NCBI GenBank assembly: GCA_016214035.1
Contig: JACRPF010000005.1
Location: forward strand, 1-64,000
Source of the DNA: Spirochaetota bacterium
GTDB lineage: Bacteria; Spirochaetota; Brachyspiria; Brachyspirales; JACRPF01
Length of the DNA: 64,000 bases
Direction: 5' to 3'
In this document: positions 25,030 through 32,488 of the stretch, in pieces
How positions within the stretch are numbered: position 1 is the first letter of the stretch
Layout of the letters: the number at the start of each line of letters is the position of its first letter
Made by a program: the position numbers and the translations under genes
Notes under the pieces: model-generated
Database searches by the model: none
Told to the model about the DNA's origin: nothing
What the model saw: the letters and a program-made list of their open reading frames with translations, nothing else

Positions 25030-26031
25030 TCAGGCGGATTCTCTTATGACAAGTTCGGATATCAGAATATGCTGTTTTTTACGTGGAATACGGCCTTTTA
25101 TCAGGCTGTCGGCTATGTCGACACAGGCTTTGCAAAGGTGTTCTTTCGGCTGTTTCATGGTGGTAATTGAAGGTGATACGAATTCGCTGAAACGCAGGTT
25201 ATCATGGCCGGCAACGAATATATCCTTCCCGGGAACGAGTCCCGCCTCGCGTATCGCCTTGAGAACGCCCAATGCCACCGCGTCGGTTACACAGAAAACC
25301 GCTTTTGTATCGCCGCGTTTTTTGAGATAGCTTTTCATGTTCTCATAGCCGAATCGCTCGTTATCCTGCCGCTCGGTGCTGGCGTCACAGGGGATGAAGA
25401 CCGGATTCAGGCCGTTCTTTTTCATGGTCTTCATATAGCCGTTCCTGCGCCCGGCTGCTGTCGGATTTGCATCGCCGTAAAAACTGCCCAGATAGGTGAT
25501 ATCCTTTGAACGTTTTATGAGATGCCCGGTCATGGCGGCAGCGCTTGCTTCATTGTCGTTGAGTACGCTGTATCCGCCGGCGCGAATTGTCCGGTCGAGA
25601 TATATTACCGGAACATGTTTTGCGGCGAGTGTATGGATGCGCATGTCGGGATGTTCAACCACCGGGACGATGATGAGCGCACAAACCTTCAATGCAAGAA
25701 AACTCTGTATGATTTCAGCTTCTTTCGCTGCATCGTTATATGACGATTTATAGATAAGACGATATCCTTTGCCTTCGATGAGCCGTTCGGTCAGCTCGAT
25801 CATCTCGTTATAGAAGTCATCGGTGATATACGGCACTATCATCGCGATAATGTTCGTCTTTCCTTTGACGAGACCTACGGCATTGTTGTCCGGCATATAA
25901 CCGTGCCGTTCGCAGATGGCCATCACCACCTTGCGGCTTGCTTCCTTGACGCTCGTATCGCCATTGAGTATCTTGGAAACGGTGTAACGGGAAAGCCCCG
26001 CTTCTTTTGCTATTTCACTCATCGTGATCAT
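25030..26031 (-). CDS. LacI-family transcriptional regulator
   Basis: Expected to repress the isomerase-aldolase-GH36 operon until a sugar binds. The N-terminal HTH (MSEIAKEAGLSRYTVSKILNG) is complete, with the hinge helix near residues 45-60 (NNAVGLVKG). The periplasmic-binding-protein-like effector domain follows (IIAMIVPYITDDFYNEMIE, LIIVPVVEHP, AVFCVTDAVALGVLKAIREAG, DIFVAGHDNLRFSEFVSPSITTMKQP). The reading frame could begin at 26049, but MITMSEIAK at 26031 or the Met three residues later matches family N-termini. It lies directly upstream of the twin operator, same strand, about 107 nt from the isomerase ATG. I see no copy of the operator in front of its own gene. Confidence 0.93.
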   Translation of the reverse strand: MITMSEIAKEAGLSRYTVSKILNGDTSVKEASRKVVMAICERHGYMPDNNAVGLVKGKTNIIAMIVPYITDDFYNEMIELTERLIEGKGYRLIYKSSYNDAAKEAEIIQSFLALKVCALIIVPVVEHPDMRIHTLAAKHVPVIYLDRTIRAGGYSVLNDNEASAAAMTGHLIKRSKDITYLGSFYGDANPTAAGRRNGYMKTMKKNGLNPVFIPCDASTERQDNERFGYENMKSYLKKRGDTKAVFCVTDAVALGVLKAIREAGLVPGKDIFVAGHDNLRFSEFVSPSITTMKQPKEHLCKACVDIADSLIKGRIPRKKQHILISELVIRESA

Positions 26032-26098
26032 GATAATCTCAGCGTACACTGATTTTATTTTTTTTACAATTCGTCAGCATACAATGTGCGCCGTTTGA

Positions 26099-26126
26099 TT
26101 GACAAAACCTTTGATTCTGATAATAT
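26099..26126 (+). promoter_or_regulatory. Promoter of tRNA-Val
   Basis: Perfect -35 TTGACA (26099-26104), 16-nt spacer, TAATAT (26121-26126), 21 nt before the tRNA. Confidence 0.7.
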
Positions 26127-26147
26127 ATCGCACGTTTAGATGTTCAC

Positions 26148-26219
26148 GGGCGATTAGCTCAATGGGAGAGCGCTTGCTTCACACGCAAGAGGTCATTGGT
26201 TCAATCCCAGTATCGCCCA
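26148..26219 (+). tRNA. tRNA-Val (anticodon CAC)
   Basis: Acceptor GGGCGAT pairs with ATCGCCC. The D-arm is GCTCAATGGGAGAGC, the anticodon stem CTTGC/GCAAG encloses TTCACAC with CAC at 34-36, and the T-arm contains GGTTCAATCCC. Discriminator A; CCA is not encoded. It lies 59 nt ahead of floA on the same strand. Confidence 0.95.
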
Positions 26220-26278
26220 CAGTCGTTTCCCCGGTTCTGCCGGGAATACCGGTTGTATAACAACGCAAGGAGTCTATT

Positions 26279-27286
26279 GTGGAATCAATCTTCGGTCTTT
26301 TTAACGGCATGGGTGTTGGACTTATCGTCGTATTGCTTATCATATTCATCGTTTTTCTCGCCATATTTTTCACCTTCTTCCCCATCGGTCTGTGGCTGAA
26401 CGCCATTTTCAGCGGCGTGCACATACGTATTCTCACCCTTGTCACCATGCGGCTTCGCCGCGTACCGCCGGCACTCATCGTCGAGAACCGGGTGAAACTT
26501 TCCAAGGCGGGTCTCACGACCATAGACACCGATAAACTTGAGGCGCACTTTCTCGCGGGCGGGAATGTCAACGCGGTTGCCAACGGACTTATCGCCGCGG
26601 ACAAGGCCGGACTCGGCCTTACGTTCGACAAAGCCGCGGCCATCGACCTCGCGGGGCGCGATCTTGTTGAGGCAATCAAAACGTCGGTGACGCCGAAAGT
26701 AATTGCGACACCGCTCATCGCCGCCGTTGCGAAAAACGGTATTCAGGTAAAGGCGACCGCGCGCGTGACCGTGCGCACCAATATCAACCGTCTTGTCGGC
26801 GGTGCGGGCGAAGAGACCATCATCGCGCGCGTGGGCGAAGGCATCGTGACTACCATCGGCAGCGCCGAGACGCACAAAGAAGTGCTTGAAAATCCGGACC
26901 GCATTTCGCGCACCGTGCTCTCGAAAGGCCTCGATTCGGGAACGGCATTCGAGATTCTTTCCATCGATATTGCGGACGTCGACATCGGCGTGAACATCGG
27001 CGCCATACTCCAGGCCGATCAGGCTGAAGCCGACAAGAAAATAGCGCAGGCGAAAGCCGAAGAGCGCCGGGTGATGGCCATTGCCACCGAGCAGGAGATG
27101 AAGGCGCGTGTCGAGGAGATGCGCGCGAAAGTGGTGGAGGCGGAATCGCAGATACCGCTTGCGATGGCTGAGGCGTTCCGCAAGGGCTCGCTCGGCATCA
27201 TGGATTATTATCAGATGAAGAATGTCATGGCCGATACCGAGATGCGTTCAAGCATAGCGCGCGGCGCCGAACCGGAAAAGAAATAA
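26279..27286 (+). CDS. floA: Flotillin-like protein FloA
   Basis: A membrane scaffold of bacterial functional microdomains (UPF0365 family). Residues about 10-45 form a hydrophobic hairpin-like membrane anchor ([20 protein letters not shown]). An SPFH-like core follows ([50 protein letters not shown]), then an alanine/glutamate-rich coiled coil (about 235-290) and a short tail. The start is a GTG with AAGGAG 7 nt upstream. Length 335 is typical. It is convergent with the permease gene, so it is probably monocistronic. Confidence 0.95.
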   Translation: MESIFGLFNGMGVGLIVVLLIIFIVFLAIFFTFFPIGLWLNAIFSGVHIRILTLVTMRLRRVPPALIVENRVKLSKAGLTTIDTDKLEAHFLAGGNVNAVANGLIAADKAGLGLTFDKAAAIDLAGRDLVEAIKTSVTPKVIATPLIAAVAKNGIQVKATARVTVRTNINRLVGGAGEETIIARVGEGIVTTIGSAETHKEVLENPDRISRTVLSKGLDSGTAFEILSIDIADVDIGVNIGAILQADQAEADKKIAQAKAEERRVMAIATEQEMKARVEEMRAKVVEAESQIPLAMAEAFRKGSLGIMDYYQMKNVMADTEMRSSIARGAEPEKK

Positions 27287-27297
27287 TCAGCTTCAGA

Positions 27298-28563
27298 TTA
27301 CTCGTGTACCGACGTTATCGCGGGCAGGTTTTTCCTGTTCGTATACAGCAGTGACGGAATGACGCTTGTCAGCGGCAGCAGCACTATCGCGATACCTGCC
27401 GTCACGAGCACCGTCAGTGTCAGCGGCGGATAGACTGTCATCATAAGTTCAGCGGGGATGCCCGGAACAGCACGCAGATTGATGCCCCATATTCCCGTAT
27501 AAATAAACGACAGCAGCGCAGCAAAGAGTCCGATAATCCCGCCTGCGGCACCGGAGAAGAAAACGGGAGCGGCCGACAGGATGAGCGCTCCTTCCGGCGA
27601 CGCATACAGTTTCGATGCGTTTATTATCCGCCGTGATGCGTTTGTGATGACGAGCGAACACGCGGCCATAACGCAAACCGCACAGAGCGCGAATAATCCG
27701 GAAAGGCCCAGCAGTGTTCCTGCTGCTGAACCGACAGCGCGGCTGTGCTCAGGTTTTCTGTCAGAACGGGTGATCGAAAGACTCCGCTCGACGAGGGAGG
27801 TGTCCCGTTTCATCCGGTTGTAACCATGATATTTTGAAAAAGCGTTTCGCGCATAACAGGCAATCACGTCGGGGGCTCGCTGGTTCCCGTGCATGGCGGA
27901 AACGCCTTCGAACGTCGTGTAGAAAAATGCATCGCGTACCGTGTCGTTATAATACACAATACCGATGACCGTACATCGCATGCCGCTGAACGATCCGTCA
28001 GGGTTGCGTACGATTACCGATACCATATCGCCGGGTATTGTCTTTAGCGCTCGTGCAGCCGAGGCGCCGAGTACTATCTCATCTCGGGCGGCGGAGAAAT
28101 AGCGTCCCGCCGTCAGCGCGCGTTCCAGTCTCAGTGTTTTACGCTCCGCCGCGGGGTCGATGCCGAAACCTGATGCGGTGAATACCGTTTCGCGTGAACG
28201 CAGCACCCCGGTAAGCGTGTAGCGTGCGGATGCCGAAACAACATCACGATACTGCGCAAGATATGCGGCAACCGCCGTATGATCTGCAATGCCGGCATAC
28301 TGAGCGGATCTGACAACGATGTGTCCTTCGGCGCAGGCGCGCGACTGTATGCGTTTTTTGATCCCGTCTGTGAGTGCGAGTGAAAGCGTGAGTGATGCGA
28401 TGGCGAGCGCCATGACGCCGGCGGTGAGTATGTATTCGATGCGGCAGCGTTTCGCTGTGCGGAATGCGAACCGTGCTGCAAATATGAACAGTGCCGCATA
28501 CGGGCGCAGTTTTTCACGGACATCCTTTACGAAGACACGAACTTTGTCTGAAAACGATGTCAT
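27298..28563 (-). CDS. FtsX/LolC-type ABC transporter permease
   Basis: An inner-membrane permease of the MacB/FtsX/LolCE group. One transmembrane helix follows a cytoplasmic basic stretch (about 45-65, YILTAGVMALAIASLTLSLAL), a large extracytoplasmic domain spans about 70-270 (with VLGASAARALKTIPGDMVSVIV), and three helices lie at about 280-310, 330-360 and 375-400. Such proteins work with an ATPase partner in lipoprotein release, efflux or septal hydrolase control. No ATPase gene adjoins. Its ATG overlaps the tsaC stop by 4 nt (ATGA), so it is the last gene of the lactonase-tatC-tsaC cluster. Substrate unknown. Confidence 0.82.
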   Translation of the reverse strand: MTSFSDKVRVFVKDVREKLRPYAALFIFAARFAFRTAKRCRIEYILTAGVMALAIASLTLSLALTDGIKKRIQSRACAEGHIVVRSAQYAGIADHTAVAAYLAQYRDVVSASARYTLTGVLRSRETVFTASGFGIDPAAERKTLRLERALTAGRYFSAARDEIVLGASAARALKTIPGDMVSVIVRNPDGSFSGMRCTVIGIVYYNDTVRDAFFYTTFEGVSAMHGNQRAPDVIACYARNAFSKYHGYNRMKRDTSLVERSLSITRSDRKPEHSRAVGSAAGTLLGLSGLFALCAVCVMAACSLVITNASRRIINASKLYASPEGALILSAAPVFFSGAAGGIIGLFAALLSFIYTGIWGINLRAVPGIPAELMMTVYPPLTLTVLVTAGIAIVLLPLTSVIPSLLYTNRKNLPAITSVHE

Positions 28564-29132
28564 AACTTCACCGCGCCTTCACGGACCACCGCTCCCGTCA
28601 TACAGTCAAATATTGTTGACGGCGTTTCATCGGCAGTATCGCCTGCATCCACGATGATGTCCACGGTATGTTCATACAGCGCTATGAGTTTTGCGATCTC
28701 GCGTATGACACCGTTGCCGGCGGGGTTTGCCGACGGGGCGACGAGCGGTCCGGTGAGCGCGAGCAGCTGTTCAAGAAACGGATGCTTCGGTATGCGCATG
28801 GCGAGCGTCCGTTCCGCAAAGGAAAGTTCAATTGCCGGCTTCAGCGGCATGATAAACGTGAGCGCGCCGGGAATATGTGCGCGTATCCGTTCCGGTATCT
28901 GCATCGATGAAAATGTCCGCACGGCATCGGTTCCGGGAAGGAGCACGAGGAACGGTTTATTGCGCTCGCGTCCCTTGACGGCGTAAATATGCTCAATTGC
29001 TTTCTCGTTCAGGGCGGACGCGAGAAAACCATACACCGTGTCCGTGGGCGCAACCGCCACACCGCCGCTGTTGATGATATCGGCAGTGACGCGGGCGGTT
29101 TTCGCGACATCGCTTCCGAGCGGGAGTATCAT
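28560..29132 (-). CDS. tsaC: Threonylcarbamoyl-AMP synthase (Sua5/YciO/YrdC family)
   Basis: Makes threonylcarbamoyl-AMP from threonine, bicarbonate and ATP for the t6A modification of ANN-decoding tRNAs. The signatures are VAPTDTVYGFLA, VKGRERNKPFLVL, PGALTFIMP, LAMRIPKHPFLEQLL and PLVAPSANPAGNG. At 190 residues it is the short TsaC/YrdC form without the Sua5 C-terminal domain. It starts one base after the tatC stop, and its own stop overlaps the permease start, so the four genes are tightly packed. Some family members (YciO) have lost this role, but the KxR and SxN motifs look intact. Confidence 0.9.
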   Translation of the reverse strand: MILPLGSDVAKTARVTADIINSGGVAVAPTDTVYGFLASALNEKAIEHIYAVKGRERNKPFLVLLPGTDAVRTFSSMQIPERIRAHIPGALTFIMPLKPAIELSFAERTLAMRIPKHPFLEQLLALTGPLVAPSANPAGNGVIREIAKLIALYEHTVDIIVDAGDTADETPSTIFDCMTGAVVREGAVKL

Positions 29133-29133
29133 A

Positions 29134-29880
29134 TCATTTTTTCTTTTTTTCGCGCATGAATATGCGGGCGAACAGTACCGTGAACTCGAAGAGCAGATAC
29201 AGCACCAGCGCGACGATGCCCTGCGTATAGAGGTCCACGGTAGGGGTCACAACCGCGGCGACGATAAGTATGCCGATGATGATATGTCTTCGGAATTTTA
29301 CCAGCGTCTCAAGCTTTACAATCTTGAGTTTGATGAGCGTCATGATGACCCAGGGCGTCTGGAACAGGAGCCCCATCATGAATATGATGAGAATGAGCAT
29401 GTTGAAATATTCGTTCACGCTCCAGAGCGCCTTGACGCCGTCGTCCTTTGCGAAGTTGGTGAAGAAGTTGAAAACCGTCGGCGTGAGAAAGAAATACGAG
29501 AACGCCGAACCGGCGAAGAAGAACAGTATGATGAATATGACTACTGATATGAAGAACGGCCGTTCCTTTTTGTGCATCGCCGGAAAGATGAACGACCCCG
29601 CCTGAATGACGGCAAGCGGAACGGTGGCGAAGAGCCCGCTGAAGAACGCGATTTTGATATACGTGACGAACTTCTCCTGCGGACGGACATAGATGAGCTC
29701 AACGGGGATGTGCATCACCGGTATTTTGAGGAAGTATATCACCTTGTCAATAAAGACGAACGATGCGACCATGGCGACGAGGAGCATGACGATGATGCTG
29801 ATGATCTTCCAGCGGAATACCTCAAGATGACCGAAAAAATCGAGGTTATTATGATCGATATGTTTTTTTTTCTTGGGCAT
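29134..29880 (-). CDS. tatC: Sec-independent translocase subunit TatC
   Basis: The receptor of the twin-arginine pathway for folded proteins. The N-terminal signature HLEVFRWKI matches the conserved HLxELRxR segment, and six hydrophobic segments follow, with conserved elements such as FFLTPTVFNFF, FNMLILIIFMMGLLFQTPWVI and AAVVTPTVDLYTQ. Length 248 is typical. No tatA or tatB gene is adjacent, so that component must lie elsewhere. A Tat substrate is encoded at 62.6 kb in this window. The gene follows the lactonase by 15 nt and precedes tsaC by one base. Confidence 0.96.
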   Translation of the reverse strand: MPKKKKHIDHNNLDFFGHLEVFRWKIISIIVMLLVAMVASFVFIDKVIYFLKIPVMHIPVELIYVRPQEKFVTYIKIAFFSGLFATVPLAVIQAGSFIFPAMHKKERPFFISVVIFIILFFFAGSAFSYFFLTPTVFNFFTNFAKDDGVKALWSVNEYFNMLILIIFMMGLLFQTPWVIMTLIKLKIVKLETLVKFRRHIIIGILIVAAVVTPTVDLYTQGIVALVLYLLFEFTVLFARIFMREKKKK

Positions 29881-29895
29881 GTCTGAACCGGCGCG

Positions 29896-31017
29896 TCAGC
29901 GTGAGCCGTTCATGACAAGGCATGTGGGCATCGAGACGTCGGCGAGTTTGCCGATATGCGTGAGTATGCCGGTGGCGCTATCGATGCGGAAACCCTCGAT
30001 GGTGTCGCTCTGCATGTTGGCGACGAGGAGAAAAGCGCCGTCGGGTGTGAGCATGAAATTACGGGGGTGTTTGCCGCGCACCGGCTCGTGCCCGAGCACA
30101 CGGAGTCTGCCGTCATCGCCGATGGCGAAGATGGTTATCGAATCGTGATTGCGGTTTGATGTGTACAGGTATTTTCCCGACGCGTGGACGTGTATATCGG
30201 CGCCCGAGGCATCGCCGGTGAAGCTTGCCGGCAGTGCTGAGATCTCATCGAGCTTGGCGAACGAACCCGGAGCGTCGATGCGGTAGGTTATGACCGTGCC
30301 GCCCATCTCGGTTTTGAGATACATGTATTTTCCGTTCGGATGAAACGCGATATGACGCGGTCCCGCTCCCGGTGTCACCGGTATGAACGGTGTATCAAGC
30401 GGAGTAATCGTCCCCTTCGCAGAATCGATGCGGTAGAGCATGAGGCGGTCGGTGCCGAGATCGGCGGCCACGGCAATGGTGCCGGTGTTGTCTACCGTTA
30501 CCGAATGCGCATGCGGCGCTGTCTGACGTTTCGGGTTCGGACCCTTGCCCTCGAATTTGATGAATGTACCGTCGCCGAGACTCCCGTCGCCACCCGCCGG
30601 GAACGAGCCGATGATGCCGGCGCTGTAGTTCGCCGAGAAGACCAGGCGTCCGTCCGGTGTTACGCTAACATGGCAGGGGCCGGACGCGCCGAACGTTTTC
30701 CGGTTGATGAGCGTAAGTGCGCCGTCATCGCCTATCGTATATGCCGACACCATGCCGCCGCTTTTGCCCGCCTCGCTCGTTGCGTAGAGTACGCGGTCGC
30801 GTACGGCAAGGAATGACGGATTATCGACGACAGCGGGTTCGGCTGCTGGTGTAAGATTTCCCGACGACAGGTCGATGGTGAATGCATAGATGCCTTTGCT
30901 GGTCGCCTTGGTGTATGTGCCGACGTAGAGAATGTCCGATGCTGCCATAAGTGTATCCAGTGAAAAAAATAGGACGAGAACGATCACGGTGAAAACAAAT
31001 CGTCTTCTGTTTTGCAT
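29896..31017 (-). CDS. Exported lactonase-type seven-bladed beta-propeller protein
   Basis: Resembles 6-phosphogluconolactonase of the YbhE/Pgl type: YVGTYTKATSKGIYAFTID at the first blade, VSVTPDGRLVFSANYSAG, APHAHSVTVDNTG, GPRHIAFHPNGKYMYL, and IHVHASGKYLYTSNRNHDSITIF. It begins with a signal peptide (MQNRRRFVFTVIVLVLFF...MAA), so unlike the pentose-phosphate enzyme it should act outside the cytoplasm; a sugar-lactone or another substrate is possible. I chose the ATG at 31017, because the longer frame to 31086 runs into the upstream intergenic region. It is the first gene of a leftward cluster with tatC, tsaC and the permease. Confidence 0.85.
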   Translation of the reverse strand: MQNRRRFVFTVIVLVLFFSLDTLMAASDILYVGTYTKATSKGIYAFTIDLSSGNLTPAAEPAVVDNPSFLAVRDRVLYATSEAGKSGGMVSAYTIGDDGALTLINRKTFGASGPCHVSVTPDGRLVFSANYSAGIIGSFPAGGDGSLGDGTFIKFEGKGPNPKRQTAPHAHSVTVDNTGTIAVAADLGTDRLMLYRIDSAKGTITPLDTPFIPVTPGAGPRHIAFHPNGKYMYLKTEMGGTVITYRIDAPGSFAKLDEISALPASFTGDASGADIHVHASGKYLYTSNRNHDSITIFAIGDDGRLRVLGHEPVRGKHPRNFMLTPDGAFLLVANMQSDTIEGFRIDSATGILTHIGKLADVSMPTCLVMNGSR

Positions 31018-31110
31018 TTTCCGATTATAAGACAATCTGCAGGTGCCGTCAAGTGGAGCGTGTCTGTACAAGCGTTCGATTATCACAACGCATGCGGCAG
31101 TGCAAACAGC

Positions 31111-31138
31111 TTGCGCAATAACACGCCTCTGATATAAT
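31111..31138 (+). promoter_or_regulatory. Promoter of the GH13/histidine-kinase unit
   Basis: TTGCGC (31111-31116), 16-nt spacer, perfect TATAAT (31133-31138), 37 nt before the ATG, which has CAGGAG as ribosome site. Confidence 0.65.
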
Positions 31139-31174
31139 TATGTATACTTTGAACTTGTACACACAGGAGCGCCC

Positions 31175-32482
31175 ATGGCCTCTTCGCTGCGTATCTACAA
31201 CCTGTTCCCGCGTCTTTTCGGTCACATCAGCGGCTGGCACGCGCATATCGACCGCATCAAAGCGATGGGTTTTACGACGATATACCTCAATCCGCTGTCA
31301 TATCCCGGTTTTTCCGGGAGTCTTTACGCGATAAAGGATTATTACGCATACAATCCGCAGTTTTTCACCTCGATGGACCGCGCTGTTGCTGAGAAGGAAT
31401 TGCGCACGTTCATCGCCGCATGCGGTAAAGCGGGCATCAGCGTCATGATGGACCTTGTCATCAATCACACGTCGTCGGATTCGATGCTGGCGAAGGAGCA
31501 TCCGGACTGGTACAAGCACGATGAAAAGACCGGCGGTCTCGTCTCGCCCGGAGCGTGGGACAACGGGAACTGGGTGTCGTGGGGCGACCTCATCGAGATT
31601 GACAATGAAAAAAGTACGGACCGCAAAGCATTGTGGGCGTATTGGAAATCGCTCGTCGATTACAACCTGAAACTCGGTTTTACGGGATTCCGCTGCGACG
31701 CGGCATATCAGGTGCCGTCAGAATTATGGGAGCATCTTATCAGTGCGGCGAAGAAGAAGGAATCATCCACGGTGTTCTTCGCGGAAACGCTCGGCTGTCC
31801 CGTGGAGGATATCGTCAAACTCGCCGCCGCGGGGTTCGACGCGGTAACGAGTTCCGCGCGCTGGTGGAATTTCAGGGATGATTGGTGCCTTTCGCAGTAC
31901 GACGCCGTCCGGGAGCACACCGAGGCGGTATCGTTCCCGGAAAATCACGATACCCTGCGCGTGATCACCGAGTACGGCGGTAATTTCAACCGTGTGCGCC
32001 TCTACGCTCTCTTTACCGCGCTCCTGACTGAAGGCTGGATGATAACATCGGGTTATGAATGGGGTTTTCGCAACCGCTGCGATGTGGTGCATGGTATGCC
32101 CGAAGACCGCGAACCGATACACTATGACATATCCGATCTGATCAGGCGCATCAATAAATTAAAAGATGATCACGCAGTGTTCAATACCGCGGGCGATATT
32201 GAAGTGCTCGTATCGCCTGATGCGGAAGGTTCGAATGACGACGACAGCGCCGAATCGTCCGAGGATGCTGGCGGCGCCGGAACGGTATTCGCGTTCACCA
32301 AACACGCACCCGACGGCAGCGGCGCGCTCGTGCTCATGAACACAAGCGACAGCGATGCCGCTGTGGTTACCGCGGCGGAATTGCCGAAACGCAAAAAAGA
32401 ACTGTCACTCAGCGGCAGCGTACGGGATGACGACGGTTCGATAACCGTCCCGCCCGGAGACGCACGCATCTTCCTCATCTAG
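31175..32482 (+). CDS. GH13 alpha-amylase-family enzyme
   Basis: A cytoplasmic (no signal peptide) alpha-glucan-active TIM-barrel enzyme. Conserved GH13 regions are MDLVINHTSSDS (I), GFTGFRCDAAYQVP with the Asp nucleophile (II), VFFAETLG with the Glu acid/base (III) and VSFPENHDTLR with the third Asp (IV). The barrel is compact and the C-terminal beta domain is preceded by an acidic, low-complexity linker (SNDDDSAESSEDAGGAG) near residue 355. It could hydrolyse or transfer alpha-glucans; subfamily is not clear to me. Its stop is 6 nt from the next ATG, so it is cotranscribed with the GAF histidine kinase, an unusual pairing. Confidence 0.88.
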   Translation: MASSLRIYNLFPRLFGHISGWHAHIDRIKAMGFTTIYLNPLSYPGFSGSLYAIKDYYAYNPQFFTSMDRAVAEKELRTFIAACGKAGISVMMDLVINHTSSDSMLAKEHPDWYKHDEKTGGLVSPGAWDNGNWVSWGDLIEIDNEKSTDRKALWAYWKSLVDYNLKLGFTGFRCDAAYQVPSELWEHLISAAKKKESSTVFFAETLGCPVEDIVKLAAAGFDAVTSSARWWNFRDDWCLSQYDAVREHTEAVSFPENHDTLRVITEYGGNFNRVRLYALFTALLTEGWMITSGYEWGFRNRCDVVHGMPEDREPIHYDISDLIRRINKLKDDHAVFNTAGDIEVLVSPDAEGSNDDDSAESSEDAGGAGTVFAFTKHAPDGSGALVLMNTSDSDAAVVTAAELPKRKKELSLSGSVRDDDGSITVPPGDARIFLI

Positions 32483-32488
32483 GACCGC

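Noticed and set aside
20285-26031. A complete tagatose or fucose pathway
   Set aside because: No kinase is present and the aldolase phosphate site is altered; the pathway name would be a guess.
31175-32482. GlgE or trehalose synthase identity for the GH13 enzyme
   Set aside because: The GH13 core motifs are clear, but the subfamily-specific regions I would expect are absent, so I keep the general family call.
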